IMG/VR virus record: IMGVR_UViG_3300027746_000023
Coordinates: 1 to 57,528 of that record
Reading direction: 5' to 3' (one strand)
DNA from: a virus
DNA length: 57,528 bases
This document shows positions 16,178 through 22,765 of this stretch, in pieces. The position numbers and the translations under genes were made by a program. The first letter of the stretch is position 1. Each line of letters begins with the position of its first letter. Under the pieces are notes generated by a model, which did not search any database, was not told the DNA's origin, and worked only from the letters and a program-made list of their open reading frames with translations.

Positions 16178-16435
16178 TTATTTCATCCTCCTGCGTTCCC
16201 AGCGTTCCACCCTGCGTTCAAATTTCGTCCAGCGCATGTATTCCATGTCTGTCATAGCTCCGTCTTTGTGGAGCCAGTGCGCGAATGCCGATGCCTGCGT
16301 CGCCATGCTCCAGCCGGTTGTGTCAAGGTGGTGCCTGGACTCAAAGACCTCGCACGGCCATTGTTTGAGACGCTGCCGCCAATAGCGGTGCTTTTCCTCG
16401 TTTGGGAGTTTGCCAAAGAGATCGAGTTGAATCAT
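16178..16435 (-). CDS. Small early protein, 85 aa
   Basis: Starts MIQLDLFGKLPNEEKHRYWRQRL; such LDLF starts can be clamp- or replisome-interaction peptides in phage proteins, which is only a suggestion. It ends in a basic run (RRVERWERRRMK). Coupled by ATGA to the upstream gene. No family recognised. Confidence 0.6.
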   Translation of the reverse strand: MIQLDLFGKLPNEEKHRYWRQRLKQWPCEVFESRHHLDTTGWSMATQASAFAHWLHKDGAMTDMEYMRWTKFERRVERWERRRMK

Positions 16436-16854
16436 TTCAGCGCCTCCAGTCGCATTTTGTCCGCAGGCAGGCCGATGCCTGAGCAGTCTCCGAGTGCTTT
16501 GCAGAGATCGCGGTAAAAATTAGAGTTTAAGAATGCAATCGCGGTGCGTTGGTAGCGTTCGCGGTTGTTTTTGAGATTGTTCCGCAGGTAGTCGCGGTCG
16601 TTTTTCGCGTCGAGCACGGCTTGGCGGATCATGGCGCAGAGCAGCCGCCGGGTATACATGAGTTCGTTGTCTACTTGCTCGTCAGGTGAAATTTGTGGCA
16701 AATCGGGCATGCATATCTTCGCAGACTCTTCTTGCGGTTGCGGCGGGCGAGCCGCACTTCGGCGAGCTTGAGCGCGACCGTGCGCTCGCTGGGGTATGCC
16801 TTCTTTGATAGGCACATGTCCCATATTGTTTCTGGTGCGTATTCTCTCACTCAT
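16432..16854 (-). CDS. Hypothetical early protein, 140 aa
   Basis: The N-terminal 60 residues are Arg/Pro/Gln-rich and likely disordered. The C-terminal part is helical (ELMYTRRLLCAMIRQAVLDAKNDRDYLRNN) with aromatic residues (FLNSNFYRDLC). ATGA overlaps at both ends. No function assigned. Confidence 0.6.
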   Translation of the reverse strand: MSERIRTRNNMGHVPIKEGIPQRAHGRAQARRSAARPPQPQEESAKICMPDLPQISPDEQVDNELMYTRRLLCAMIRQAVLDAKNDRDYLRNNLKNNRERYQRTAIAFLNSNFYRDLCKALGDCSGIGLPADKMRLEALK

Positions 16855-17042
16855 TTCGTTTTCTTCCCATGGTGGGTCTCGATGTATTTGCGGACGCGCT
16901 CCATATCAGCCTCCGCCTGTTGACGTTCCTCCAGCGCGTAAGTGTGCTGGTAGGCAGGCAACGGCACGCCGCGCTCAAGCCTCGGGCCGATAGGGCAGGC
17001 GTTGGCGCAGATTGCTAGGCGGAGGGTGATTTCAGGGAGCAT
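16851..17042 (-). CDS. Small early protein downstream of the repeat array, 63 aa
   Basis: I start at ATG 17042. The open frame continues upstream through the GCCNN repeat array, but that extension only encodes low-complexity Ala/Arg/Gly sequence whose frame follows from the repeat. The protein has a CANACPIGP motif and a helical, charged C-terminus. The unusual array lies directly in its leader. Confidence 0.6.
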   Translation of the reverse strand: MLPEITLRLAICANACPIGPRLERGVPLPAYQHTYALEERQQAEADMERVRKYIETHHGKKTK

Positions 17043-17083
17043 TCTTAGATATTGGTTTTTTGTGTTTTGTGATTTTTTGCATT

Positions 17084-17403
17084 GGTAAACTGCGGCACCC
17101 CGTAAGATGCCGTGTGTTTGCCATGCCCCGCCAAGCCGCGCCCCGCCTAGCCACGCCCCGCCGGGCCTGGCCGCGCCGCGCCGCGCCAAGGCAAACTTCT
17201 GCACCTCCAAAGAGATGCAGTGTGTTTGCCAAGCCTCGCCGCGCCATGCCTTGCCCCGCCGCGCCTTGCCATGCCTCGCCAAGCCGTGTCGAGCAAACTT
17301 CTGCACCTCCGAAGAGATGCAGTGTGTTTGCCATGCCGCGCCGTGCCTTGCCACGCCTCGCCTTGCCATGCCTCGCCGCGCCCCGCCGCGCCTCGCCGCG
17401 CCA
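17084..17403 (-). repeat. GCCNN pentanucleotide array with three covarying hairpins
   Basis: On the plus strand the block reads hairpin (17084-17122), about 14 GCCNN units, hairpin (17190-17230), about 12 units, hairpin (17293-17331), about 15 units. Each unit keeps GCC and varies the last two bases freely. The hairpin stems pair GGCAAAC with GTTTGCC and CTGCA with TGCAG; in the first copy the inner stem is CGGCA/TGCCG and the outer is GGTAAAC/GTTTGCC, so base pairing is kept by compensatory change. The 5-base period rules out a conserved reading frame. It lies between 17411-17971 and the 17042 start. Confidence 0.85.
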
Positions 17404-17410
17404 TGAAAAA

Positions 17411-17971
17411 TTATTGCCATTTAACCGTGTAGCGGCCAAAAATTGGGCGAAAGGTTCCAAGCCCCAAGATTCCACCTTGATCCAGCATGGTTTGGAGGCA
17501 TGCCGCTGTGAGTAAGGTGTTTTCTTGGTGTGTAAGTTGCAGTTTGATTTGCCACCCAGGCGGAAGCATTGGCCTTTCTTTTGGGTTAGGCACTCCGTCC
17601 TTAACTCTTGCGACATGCTGCATGACTTCGATTCGAGGGTCTTGCAAAGTGTAAGGTTTTCCTTCTGCGTCAAGTATTTGAGCGTTAAGTGTATCGTCTC
17701 CAATTGCCTCGATTGAGACGAATGACATGACTCCGAGAGCAACATCACGCGCCTGCTTTCCGTAAAAACGCTTGGCCACCGATGGCGTGTTTTGTGCTGC
17801 CAGTAGTGAATAAATGTTGAGGACGGGTATTACCAAATGGCCCGACGGTGTGGTGTAGAATTTTTCCATCACCGGCAGTTTGGTTTTGTTGTCTCCCGCG
17901 TAGCGGTCGAACATGATGGGCCGGATGCCGCGAAGCGTGGCCGTAATTGTAGTTGTTTTGATTTCCTTCAT
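17411..17971 (-). CDS. Hypothetical protein with Gly-rich C-terminal loop, 186 aa
   Basis: Begins with a beta strand (KTTTITATLRGIRPIMFDRYAG) and ends GGILGLGTFRPIFGRYTVKWQ. The initial strand plus a glycine-rich terminal loop recalls RAMP (Cas7-like) folds, but sequence alone is not enough to claim it. It lies between a GIY-YIG frame and the repeat array in a recombination/replication operon, so an RNA- or ssDNA-binding role is plausible. No homologue occurs in phage B. Confidence 0.65.
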   Translation of the reverse strand: MKEIKTTTITATLRGIRPIMFDRYAGDNKTKLPVMEKFYTTPSGHLVIPVLNIYSLLAAQNTPSVAKRFYGKQARDVALGVMSFVSIEAIGDDTLNAQILDAEGKPYTLQDPRIEVMQHVARVKDGVPNPKERPMLPPGWQIKLQLTHQENTLLTAACLQTMLDQGGILGLGTFRPIFGRYTVKWQ

Positions 17972-18239
17972 ATTTTTTTATCGTTTCTAGTGCCTCACTG
18001 CGTGAGAGTTTGAACCACTCGCCATTACCGCTCGGTTTCACGAGCCGCAGGTGGGCAAGAGCGAGGTGGATTTTTTTTTCCACAATGGCCTTTTCTCCTG
18101 GCTGGGCTTGCACCCATCCAAGGATTTCAAGCGCCCGAGGTGACCAAACATGAGCTGCCCACAGCCTGCGCCGTAAGTCGTTCTCAGTGCAGCCGATCTT
18201 GCACTCGTTGCCATTGTGAAAAAAATAAACCCGGTCCAT
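17745..18239 (-). CDS. GIY-YIG-like nuclease domain protein, frame overlaps next gene
   Basis: The first 85 residues fit a GIY-YIG/T5orf172 domain: VYFFHNGNECKIGCTENDLRRRL and a helical EKKIHLALAHLR. After that the frame runs 227 nt into the next gene. At the junction a run of seven A's precedes ATATGA; one extra A would end the protein at a TGA overlapping the next ATG, as most genes here do. So the natural end is probably about 17970, reached by a frameshift, or there is an indel in this copy. Confidence 0.6.
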   Translation of the reverse strand: MDRVYFFHNGNECKIGCTENDLRRRLWAAHVWSPRALEILGWVQAQPGEKAIVEKKIHLALAHLRLVKPSGNGEWFKLSRSEALETIKKYEGNQNNYNYGHASRHPAHHVRPLRGRQQNQTAGDGKILHHTVGPFGNTRPQHLFTTGSTKHAIGGQAFLRKAGA

Positions 18240-18250
18240 TTGTTTTGGGG

Positions 18251-18691
18251 TTAAAACGGAATCTCGTCGGACTCTTGCTTCTTGGTGGGCTTGGCTGCGG
18301 GCTTGGCGGGTTGCTTGGCTTCGATCCAGCGCTCGATGGTGTTGAATCGCGCGTTCGGATTGGTGCTTCCGGCTTCTTCGCCTAAGACCACCCATGCCGA
18401 CATGCCGACAAAATCCTCGGCCTCGATGGTGACCTCTTCTCCTGGCACTACGGCTTGTCCGAGGGCTTGGCGCACTTGGTCAATTTTCCAAGCGGCTTTG
18501 GCCGTAAAGGTCAGGTGCTCGTTAATTTCTGGCCCGTTGGTGCCGTCTGGCATTTTCACTCGGCAGGTGAGCTTGATCATCGAGTTCCCAGCTTGGGATG
18601 TCTTCTCGACGCCATTGGTGATTTCGACTTCGTATTTTCCCGGCTCGACGAAATAGGTCTCGCGGGGTTCGGTTTGTGTGTAGGTTGGCAT
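18251..18691 (-). CDS. SSB-like protein (DUF669-like), 146 aa
   Basis: A beta-rich domain (KYEVEITNGVEKTSQAGNSMIKLTCRV, VTIEAEDFVGMSAWVVLGEE) is followed by a Lys/Pro/Ala-rich linker and a final ESDEIPF. That ending closely matches the acidic DDDIPF tip by which bacterial SSB binds partners. Neighbouring recombinase-type ATPase and exonuclease genes fit ssDNA handling. The DUF669 assignment is from pattern and context. Confidence 0.7.
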   Translation of the reverse strand: MPTYTQTEPRETYFVEPGKYEVEITNGVEKTSQAGNSMIKLTCRVKMPDGTNGPEINEHLTFTAKAAWKIDQVRQALGQAVVPGEEVTIEAEDFVGMSAWVVLGEEAGSTNPNARFNTIERWIEAKQPAKPAAKPTKKQESDEIPF

Positions 18692-18783
18692 ATTTTAGTA
18701 GTTGATTAGTAGTTTGGTCCGCGTTTTTTGGGATGCGCGGCCCCCCTTTGCCCCTGCTTTGGCTTTATGGGCCTGCGAGGAAA

Positions 18784-19797
18784 TTATTTGGTTTTGTTGG
18801 TGACTTGGCGCATTTGCTTTGTGCCGGGTGCTGTCTTCACAAACTGGTATGGGTTTTCGATTTGCAGTTCTTCGGCGAGTTCAAGAAACTTCTCGGCACT
18901 CATCTTCCCGCCGCCTATTAGGAAAGCCCGACCGGCATCAAGCTTTGATGCCGTTTCAACGGCTGTATTAGCTTCGATGTATTCCTTTTCCTTCGGGTTG
19001 GTGAGCTTCCAGCCGGGAATCTCCTCTTTGGCTTCAAGCCGCGCTCTGAGTGCATCCAGAACAGGCTCGGCGATGTGCTTCTCTGCGGTCTTCCAATTTG
19101 ATGCAAATACGCTCATCTGAATCGGATCGGCCATTATTTCTGCCAGCATCTTGTCAACGCTGAGGCCGTCCGTTTTGACCAAAGCCAAGGCGCCCTCTGC
19201 CTGACGCACGATGGCTTTGCAGGAATTGAAATTGGCGCACCAGCCGCAGTATTCATTCGGCGTTGGCTTGGCGTCCTCGCTCGTGGCCTCGGAGATCCAT
19301 CCCTGCGTAATCTGCTCGGCTTCTGAGCGGGTGAAGTCGTAGGACCGCACGAGCCGCTGATCTATGTAGATCACATGCGCAGTCCAAGACTCTGCGAAAT
19401 GATCCTCCATACAGGCAAGGGCGTATGCTGCGAGCTGCTGGCGGTAATTTCTGACTTGGCCGCTTTTTACATCTGCCACCCAGCGCTTGCGCTTGCAAAG
19501 AGCGTCAGAGGTGCCGAGCTTCGAGAGTCCCGGCACTGCCATGGCGAGATACTCTTCGCGTGTCTCCACATGCTCGCCACCAGATAGCTTGTGGAGCGTG
19601 CGAATGCCCCAAGCGGCAGATTCTTGGTCGGCGATAGGCAACTGATGCAAATGTGACTCATCGCCATCCATTGCAAACCGAAGCGCCTTATCAATAGCCG
19701 TCCCACGCTCGGCAGCGGCCGACGCACCGGATGCGCCGACGAATACGGCACATTCCGCGAGTTTCGGTGCCATGGAGGGGGTGAGTTCTTTACTCAC
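18784..19797 (-). CDS. PD-(D/E)XK exonuclease (Cas4/RecB-like), 337 aa
   Basis: Nuclease motifs: a GTAIDKALR helix, GTSDAL with WVADVKSG (D-x-K core) and the following YRQQLAAYAL helix. A late CGWCANFNSC cluster could bind an Fe-S or zinc centre as in Cas4/AddB-type enzymes. A DUF2800-type phage nuclease is the likely family. It overlaps the ATPase gene (ATGA) and probably works with it and the SSB-like protein in recombination. Confidence 0.75.
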   Translation of the reverse strand: MSKELTPSMAPKLAECAVFVGASGASAAAERGTAIDKALRFAMDGDESHLHQLPIADQESAAWGIRTLHKLSGGEHVETREEYLAMAVPGLSKLGTSDALCKRKRWVADVKSGQVRNYRQQLAAYALACMEDHFAESWTAHVIYIDQRLVRSYDFTRSEAEQITQGWISEATSEDAKPTPNEYCGWCANFNSCKAIVRQAEGALALVKTDGLSVDKMLAEIMADPIQMSVFASNWKTAEKHIAEPVLDALRARLEAKEEIPGWKLTNPKEKEYIEANTAVETASKLDAGRAFLIGGGKMSAEKFLELAEELQIENPYQFVKTAPGTKQMRQVTNKTK

Positions 19798-20732
19798 GCT
19801 GCCTCCTTCAACTCAGTAGCCTTGGCAATCAATGCCTCAGGCCGGTCCACGATGTTCGCGCGGAGTTTCTCCGAGACATCGCGCCAGGTTTGCCCTGGCT
19901 TGATGCTTTTGTTGGAGATCAAGAAGGCGTTGACCGCATCCTCGTTGGCCTCAAGCATCTCGAAGGCCCGCACATGCTCGGCACCGACCACGACCACCGC
20001 CGGTTCGGCTTTCGCTCTTGGCGTTGCGTTTGTGGCGAATAAATGCGCCACCGACTCCCACTCCATCGGGAGTTCTTCAGCCAGTCCGCTGCGTGTCTTT
20101 GCGTCGTATGCTGCCGAGTGCGTTGTCAGGATGATGCGCTGCTTGCCGCCGGTGCCCTTGGCCTTGCCGTTCTCTGACTCAACAACTTTCGTCTTGAACC
20201 GGAAGAACCAGAGTTCGTCCGCCCATTCCTTCACGAGCGGCGATGACTGCTTGCTCATCTTTAGCTCGTAACGGTCGTATGCCGTCATAAGGTCCGGCGG
20301 CTCGACGCGCTGAACCTTGCTGTGAGCGAGTAAAACGACGTGTTTGCCATTCGCGATTAGCGAATCCAAGGCCGTCAGCATCCGGCTCATCCGCTCGGCC
20401 ACCATCACCCATCCTTTGCCGTAGCCATAATCCTCAATGCTGGCCTTCTTGGTGCTGGCGAGCAGGTCTTCCACGCATAGGCGCTCTGCCCAGTCTGCCG
20501 AATCAATGATGACCGTCTGGTAGTCGCTGGCTGCGACCTCCTTCAGTGCGCCGTTGAGTTCCGCCCAAGAATTGATCTCGCAGCGGTCGGTGTTGAGATG
20601 TGCCGTGCCTCCCTCGATATCGAGGAACAATGGAGTCGGGAATTGCGCGGCAAATGTCGTCTTGCCAACCGATTCCACTCCGTAAATGACCACGCGCTGT
20701 GGCCGTGTCTGCTTTCCTTTTAGTATTTTCAT
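19794..20732 (-). CDS. RecA-like ATPase (AAA_24/Sak4-type), 312 aa
   Basis: Walker A GVESVGKTT lies at residues 18-26, Walker B-like TVIIDSADW near 85, and a HVVLLAHSKV strand follows. This architecture is typical of phage-encoded Sak4-like single-strand annealing ATPases. I start at ATG 20732 because the upstream stop TAA overlaps it (TAATG). It forms an operon with the exonuclease and the Hjc-like nuclease. Confidence 0.8.
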   Translation of the reverse strand: MKILKGKQTRPQRVVIYGVESVGKTTFAAQFPTPLFLDIEGGTAHLNTDRCEINSWAELNGALKEVAASDYQTVIIDSADWAERLCVEDLLASTKKASIEDYGYGKGWVMVAERMSRMLTALDSLIANGKHVVLLAHSKVQRVEPPDLMTAYDRYELKMSKQSSPLVKEWADELWFFRFKTKVVESENGKAKGTGGKQRIILTTHSAAYDAKTRSGLAEELPMEWESVAHLFATNATPRAKAEPAVVVVGAEHVRAFEMLEANEDAVNAFLISNKSIKPGQTWRDVSEKLRANIVDRPEALIAKATELKEAA

Positions 20733-21097
20733 TAAGAATGCGGCAGATTGGTGCTGTCCGTGGTGCCGCAGTCCACAAACGAGCTTTCCCGGATGATCCG
20801 GAAAAATGTTTCGGCAGGCAGAATTGCCAGCCATTCAGAGTCATTGCGCCGGTGCAAAACGACCGGCAGTTTGTAGCCAGCATCGCGTTTAGCCTGTGCC
20901 ACCCAGTTGTAAGGGTTGCCGGACTCCACGCGCTTCACCTCAAAATGAAGCGCCGGTAATGCCTCACACACGATGTCCGGCGAGTCCTTGCCGCCTGAAA
21001 ATTGTTGGCCGCGGCGTGCAGGGAATCCCTCGGCTGCCAGCATCTTGCTGGCTTCCAATTCACCTCGCTTACCCTTCTGACGAGAATTAATCCTCAT
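20732..21097 (-). CDS. Holliday-junction resolvase-like PD-(D/E)XK nuclease, 121 aa
   Basis: GKRGELEASKML, DSPDIVCE and LHFEVKRVES form the E ... D ... E-x-K signature of Hjc-type resolvases and related small phage endonucleases. Length agrees. It lies at the head of the recombination gene set. An alternative is a general VRR-NUC-like nuclease. Confidence 0.75.
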   Translation of the reverse strand: MRINSRQKGKRGELEASKMLAAEGFPARRGQQFSGGKDSPDIVCEALPALHFEVKRVESGNPYNWVAQAKRDAGYKLPVVLHRRNDSEWLAILPAETFFRIIRESSFVDCGTTDSTNLPHS

Positions 21098-21236
21098 CGT
21101 CGAATTCCTCCCAGCGGCGCCGGCGCTCGCGGTGGTCTTTTATTTCATCCCACATGGACCGCCTTCCGATGTGGTAGCTGGCGAAGCAGCTCCCGATGGA
21201 TAGAACTGCAAGCACTATTGCAAAAGTGGCCGTCAT
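21087..21236 (-). CDS. Small membrane protein with charged tail, 49 aa
   Basis: One N-terminal membrane segment (FAIVLAVLSIGSCFASYHIG) is followed by HRERRRRWEEFDDED. Phage B 55145-55294 has the same design and the same ERRRRW motif. ATG at 21236 overlaps the DUF551-like gene stop. A conserved early membrane peptide of unknown function. Confidence 0.7.
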   Translation of the reverse strand: MTATFAIVLAVLSIGSCFASYHIGRRSMWDEIKDHRERRRRWEEFDDED

Positions 21237-21424
21237 TTTTGTCCCTCCGGTGGATTCGGAAAAGGCATCCAATGAGTAACGGGAATTTCAATGACTCCAG
21301 CAGAGAGCCATCTCCAGTCGATGCCGTCGTGGAAACCAGCTTCCACATGGCCGTCCTCTGTAGCGACAATGACATCCGTATCGGAGTCCGGCATGGCCTC
21401 GCCTACATGGGTCCACGCGCTCAT
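21233..21424 (-). CDS. DUF551-like protein, 63 aa
   Basis: Pattern W-x(n)-MPDSDTDVIVATEDGHVEAGF ... W ... VTHWMPFPNPPEG matches the DUF551 family of phage early proteins. Phage B has a homologue at 52247-52444, placed elsewhere in its early cassette. Function unknown. Confidence 0.75.
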   Translation of the reverse strand: MSAWTHVGEAMPDSDTDVIVATEDGHVEAGFHDGIDWRWLSAGVIEIPVTHWMPFPNPPEGQK

Positions 21425-21675
21425 TCCTTCACCTCCACGAGCACGGTCTTGAGCGTCGTCTTTGCAACCGGCTTCACCTCGGCCACCTGTTCAACGATGA
21501 GCCAAGTTCCCGACCAGTCGTCGTCTCGGTCAGACAACGGAGATTCGCTTTGGTTCCAGACCTCCTCAAAATCGCGGCGGATGCACGCCTCGGCAGCGGC
21601 CCTCGTGTCGAAAGGTCCGCGCACTTCCTTCATGCTGCCGTCCAGGCTCTCGGTTTCGATTACCCAGAATTTCAT
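21421..21675 (-). CDS. Conserved early protein, 84 aa
   Basis: Starts MKFWVIETESLDG, then RGPFDTRAAAEACIRRDFEEV. It shares the FWVI ... GPF ... LSDRDDD ... TWLIVEQ pattern with phage B 55291-55554. It may be a small beta-alpha fold. ATGA-coupled on both sides. No family recognised with certainty. Confidence 0.7.
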   Translation of the reverse strand: MKFWVIETESLDGSMKEVRGPFDTRAAAEACIRRDFEEVWNQSESPLSDRDDDWSGTWLIVEQVAEVKPVAKTTLKTVLVEVKE

Positions 21676-21797
21676 CGTGCCTTCTCCCCCCAGGTTGAAA
21701 CCCAGAAAGTCGCCGCTGCCAAAATGGCAACCGGCCCGATAGCGCGGATGAACTCCCACGCGAATTGTATGTTTCTTAGCAGTTGTTCGTGTTCCAT
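21672..21797 (-). CDS. Very small membrane protein, 41 aa
   Basis: MEHEQLLRNIQF precedes one hydrophobic segment (IRAIGPVAILAAATFWVSTW). A positional and structural counterpart of 39 residues lies at 55551-55670 in phage B. Stop and next start overlap (ATGA). Confidence 0.6.
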   Translation of the reverse strand: MEHEQLLRNIQFAWEFIRAIGPVAILAAATFWVSTWGEKAR

Positions 21798-21800
21798 AAA

Positions 21801-21953
21801 TTAACGCTCCAAGGAGACATGCGTGGCCTGCACGCGGTGCTTGATGAAAAACTTGGTTCGGGCGTCGCCGAACCCGGATGCTTCGACCATCCAGCGGATG
21901 GGTCCGGTGAGGCGGCAGTAGCCCTCGCAGAGGTAGAGGCGGGCGGGCTTCAT
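21801..21953 (-). CDS. Conserved early protein, 50 aa
   Basis: MKPARLYLCEG ... IRWMVEASGFGDARTKFFIKH ... QATHVS aligns along its length with phage B 55667-55822 (MKRPRPYLCEG ... GFGDAKTIFFKTHG ... QATHIT). This shared frame confirms it as a real gene. Function unknown. Confidence 0.75.
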   Translation of the reverse strand: MKPARLYLCEGYCRLTGPIRWMVEASGFGDARTKFFIKHRVQATHVSLER

Positions 21954-22153
21954 TTGGCTGGCCTCCGGTTCGAGGTCGCACCGATCTGGTCGCTCATCCA
22001 GTTCTGGAATGACGCCTGAAAAATCCGCCAGCCGCCTTTATTTGCGAGCGGCTTGCAGGCGGAGAAACTTCCGCGCCGAATGTGGCGAAGGATTGTTTCT
22101 TTATGCGCTCCGGTTTCCTCGGCGGCTTGGCGAACGGTCATCGTGCCTTTCAT
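21950..22153 (-). CDS. MerR/excisionase-type HTH protein, 67 aa
   Basis: TVRQAAEETGAHKETILRHIRRGSFSACKP is an excisionase-family helix-turn-helix, followed by GGWRIFQASFQNWM, the usual wing. It probably aids excision with the integrase at 22766-23791, or acts as an early regulator. It is ATGA-coupled to the ribbon-helix-helix gene. Confidence 0.75.
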   Translation of the reverse strand: MKGTMTVRQAAEETGAHKETILRHIRRGSFSACKPLANKGGWRIFQASFQNWMSDQIGATSNRRPAK

Positions 22154-22320
22154 TTCGACGCCCTCGTGTTGTTGTTTTTTTGCCGATCCATTTTTTCTTT
22201 CACGGCTTGAGCGATGATCCGGGAGACCGGCATCCGGCCTTCCGCTGCGGCTGTCTGCTTCAGCCAATTTAGCATGTCGCTCGGCATACTGACGCTTGTT
22301 TTTACGAATGCGTTTTGCAT
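22150..22320 (-). CDS. Ribbon-helix-helix regulator, 56 aa
   Basis: VKTSVSMPSDMLNWLKQTAAAEGRMPVSRIIAQAVKEKM is a typical RHH (CopG/Arc) fold. It is divergent from a second RHH-type gene at 22480, with dyads between them, so the pair resembles a lysis-lysogeny switch. The phage B counterpart is 56024-56200. Confidence 0.75.
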   Translation of the reverse strand: MQNAFVKTSVSMPSDMLNWLKQTAAAEGRMPVSRIIAQAVKEKMDRQKNNNTRASK

Positions 22321-22479
22321 GGCGCATTTCTTACTACCAAGTCGTAAACGGTAGCAATATTTTATTAGTAGATCACCCCATGGGTGAATGTTATTTTTTA
22401 GTTGACATCCGCATAAACACTAGGTTTGCGGGCGAAAATATTTTTTTGCTTTAGTAGTAATTTATGCTACTATTGAAAT
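22321..22479. promoter_or_regulatory. Divergent promoter/operator region of phage A
   Basis: AT-rich gap between two divergent RHH genes. Inverted repeats: TTACTACC/GGTAGCAA at 22331-22357 and TAGTAG/CTACTA at 22452-22472. These flank both starts and are probable repressor sites. A plus-strand TTGACA near 22401 is a possible -35 element without an obvious -10. Confidence 0.6.
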
Positions 22480-22737
22480 ATGAAATCAGATTCCTTGTGC
22501 AAAAAAGTCAGCGTTTCTTTGCCTGCAAAACTTCACGAATGGCTTATTCAAGAAGCCCAAAAAGAGAGCGAAAATAGAGGGTCAAGGTTGACCGTTTCCG
22601 CGCTGATTCAGGAAATCATTAATGATTGGAAAAAGGGAAAAGCGCAGAATGCCGCTGCCGATGTGTTGAAACCACACAAGCGTTCCGTTGGTGGGTCCTC
22701 AACAGCTACAACGGACGATTTCCGCAAGATTGGATAG
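22480..22737 (+). CDS. Ribbon-helix-helix repressor-like protein, 85 aa, with conserved -1 extension to 22769
   Basis: KKVSVSLPAKLHEWLIQEAQKESENRGSRLTVSALIQEIINDW is an RHH domain. The zero-frame tail is Ser/Thr-rich and ends at 22737. In the -1 frame, FRWWVLNSYNGRFPQDW continues to a stop at 22767-22769 and is conserved in phage B with synonymous changes, so that frame is translated. A frameshift near GGAAAAAGGG (22628-22637) or a separate TTG start at 22626 could express it. Probably a regulator of the divergent early genes. Confidence 0.7.
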   Translation: MKSDSLCKKVSVSLPAKLHEWLIQEAQKESENRGSRLTVSALIQEIINDWKKGKAQNAAADVLKPHKRSVGGSSTATTDDFRKIG

Positions 22738-22765
22738 CCAATATCCACGACCTAACAGAAGAACC

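Noticed and set aside
17084-17403. CRISPR array
   Set aside because: Repeats are 5 bases, or three hairpins with unit-repeat spacers. There are no unique spacers of constant length and no cas genes.
17042-17420. Ala/Arg/Gly-rich protein across the pentamer array
   Set aside because: Several frames are open in the array on both strands because of composition. The 5-base period cannot maintain a protein repeat, and the downstream ATG at 17042 suffices.
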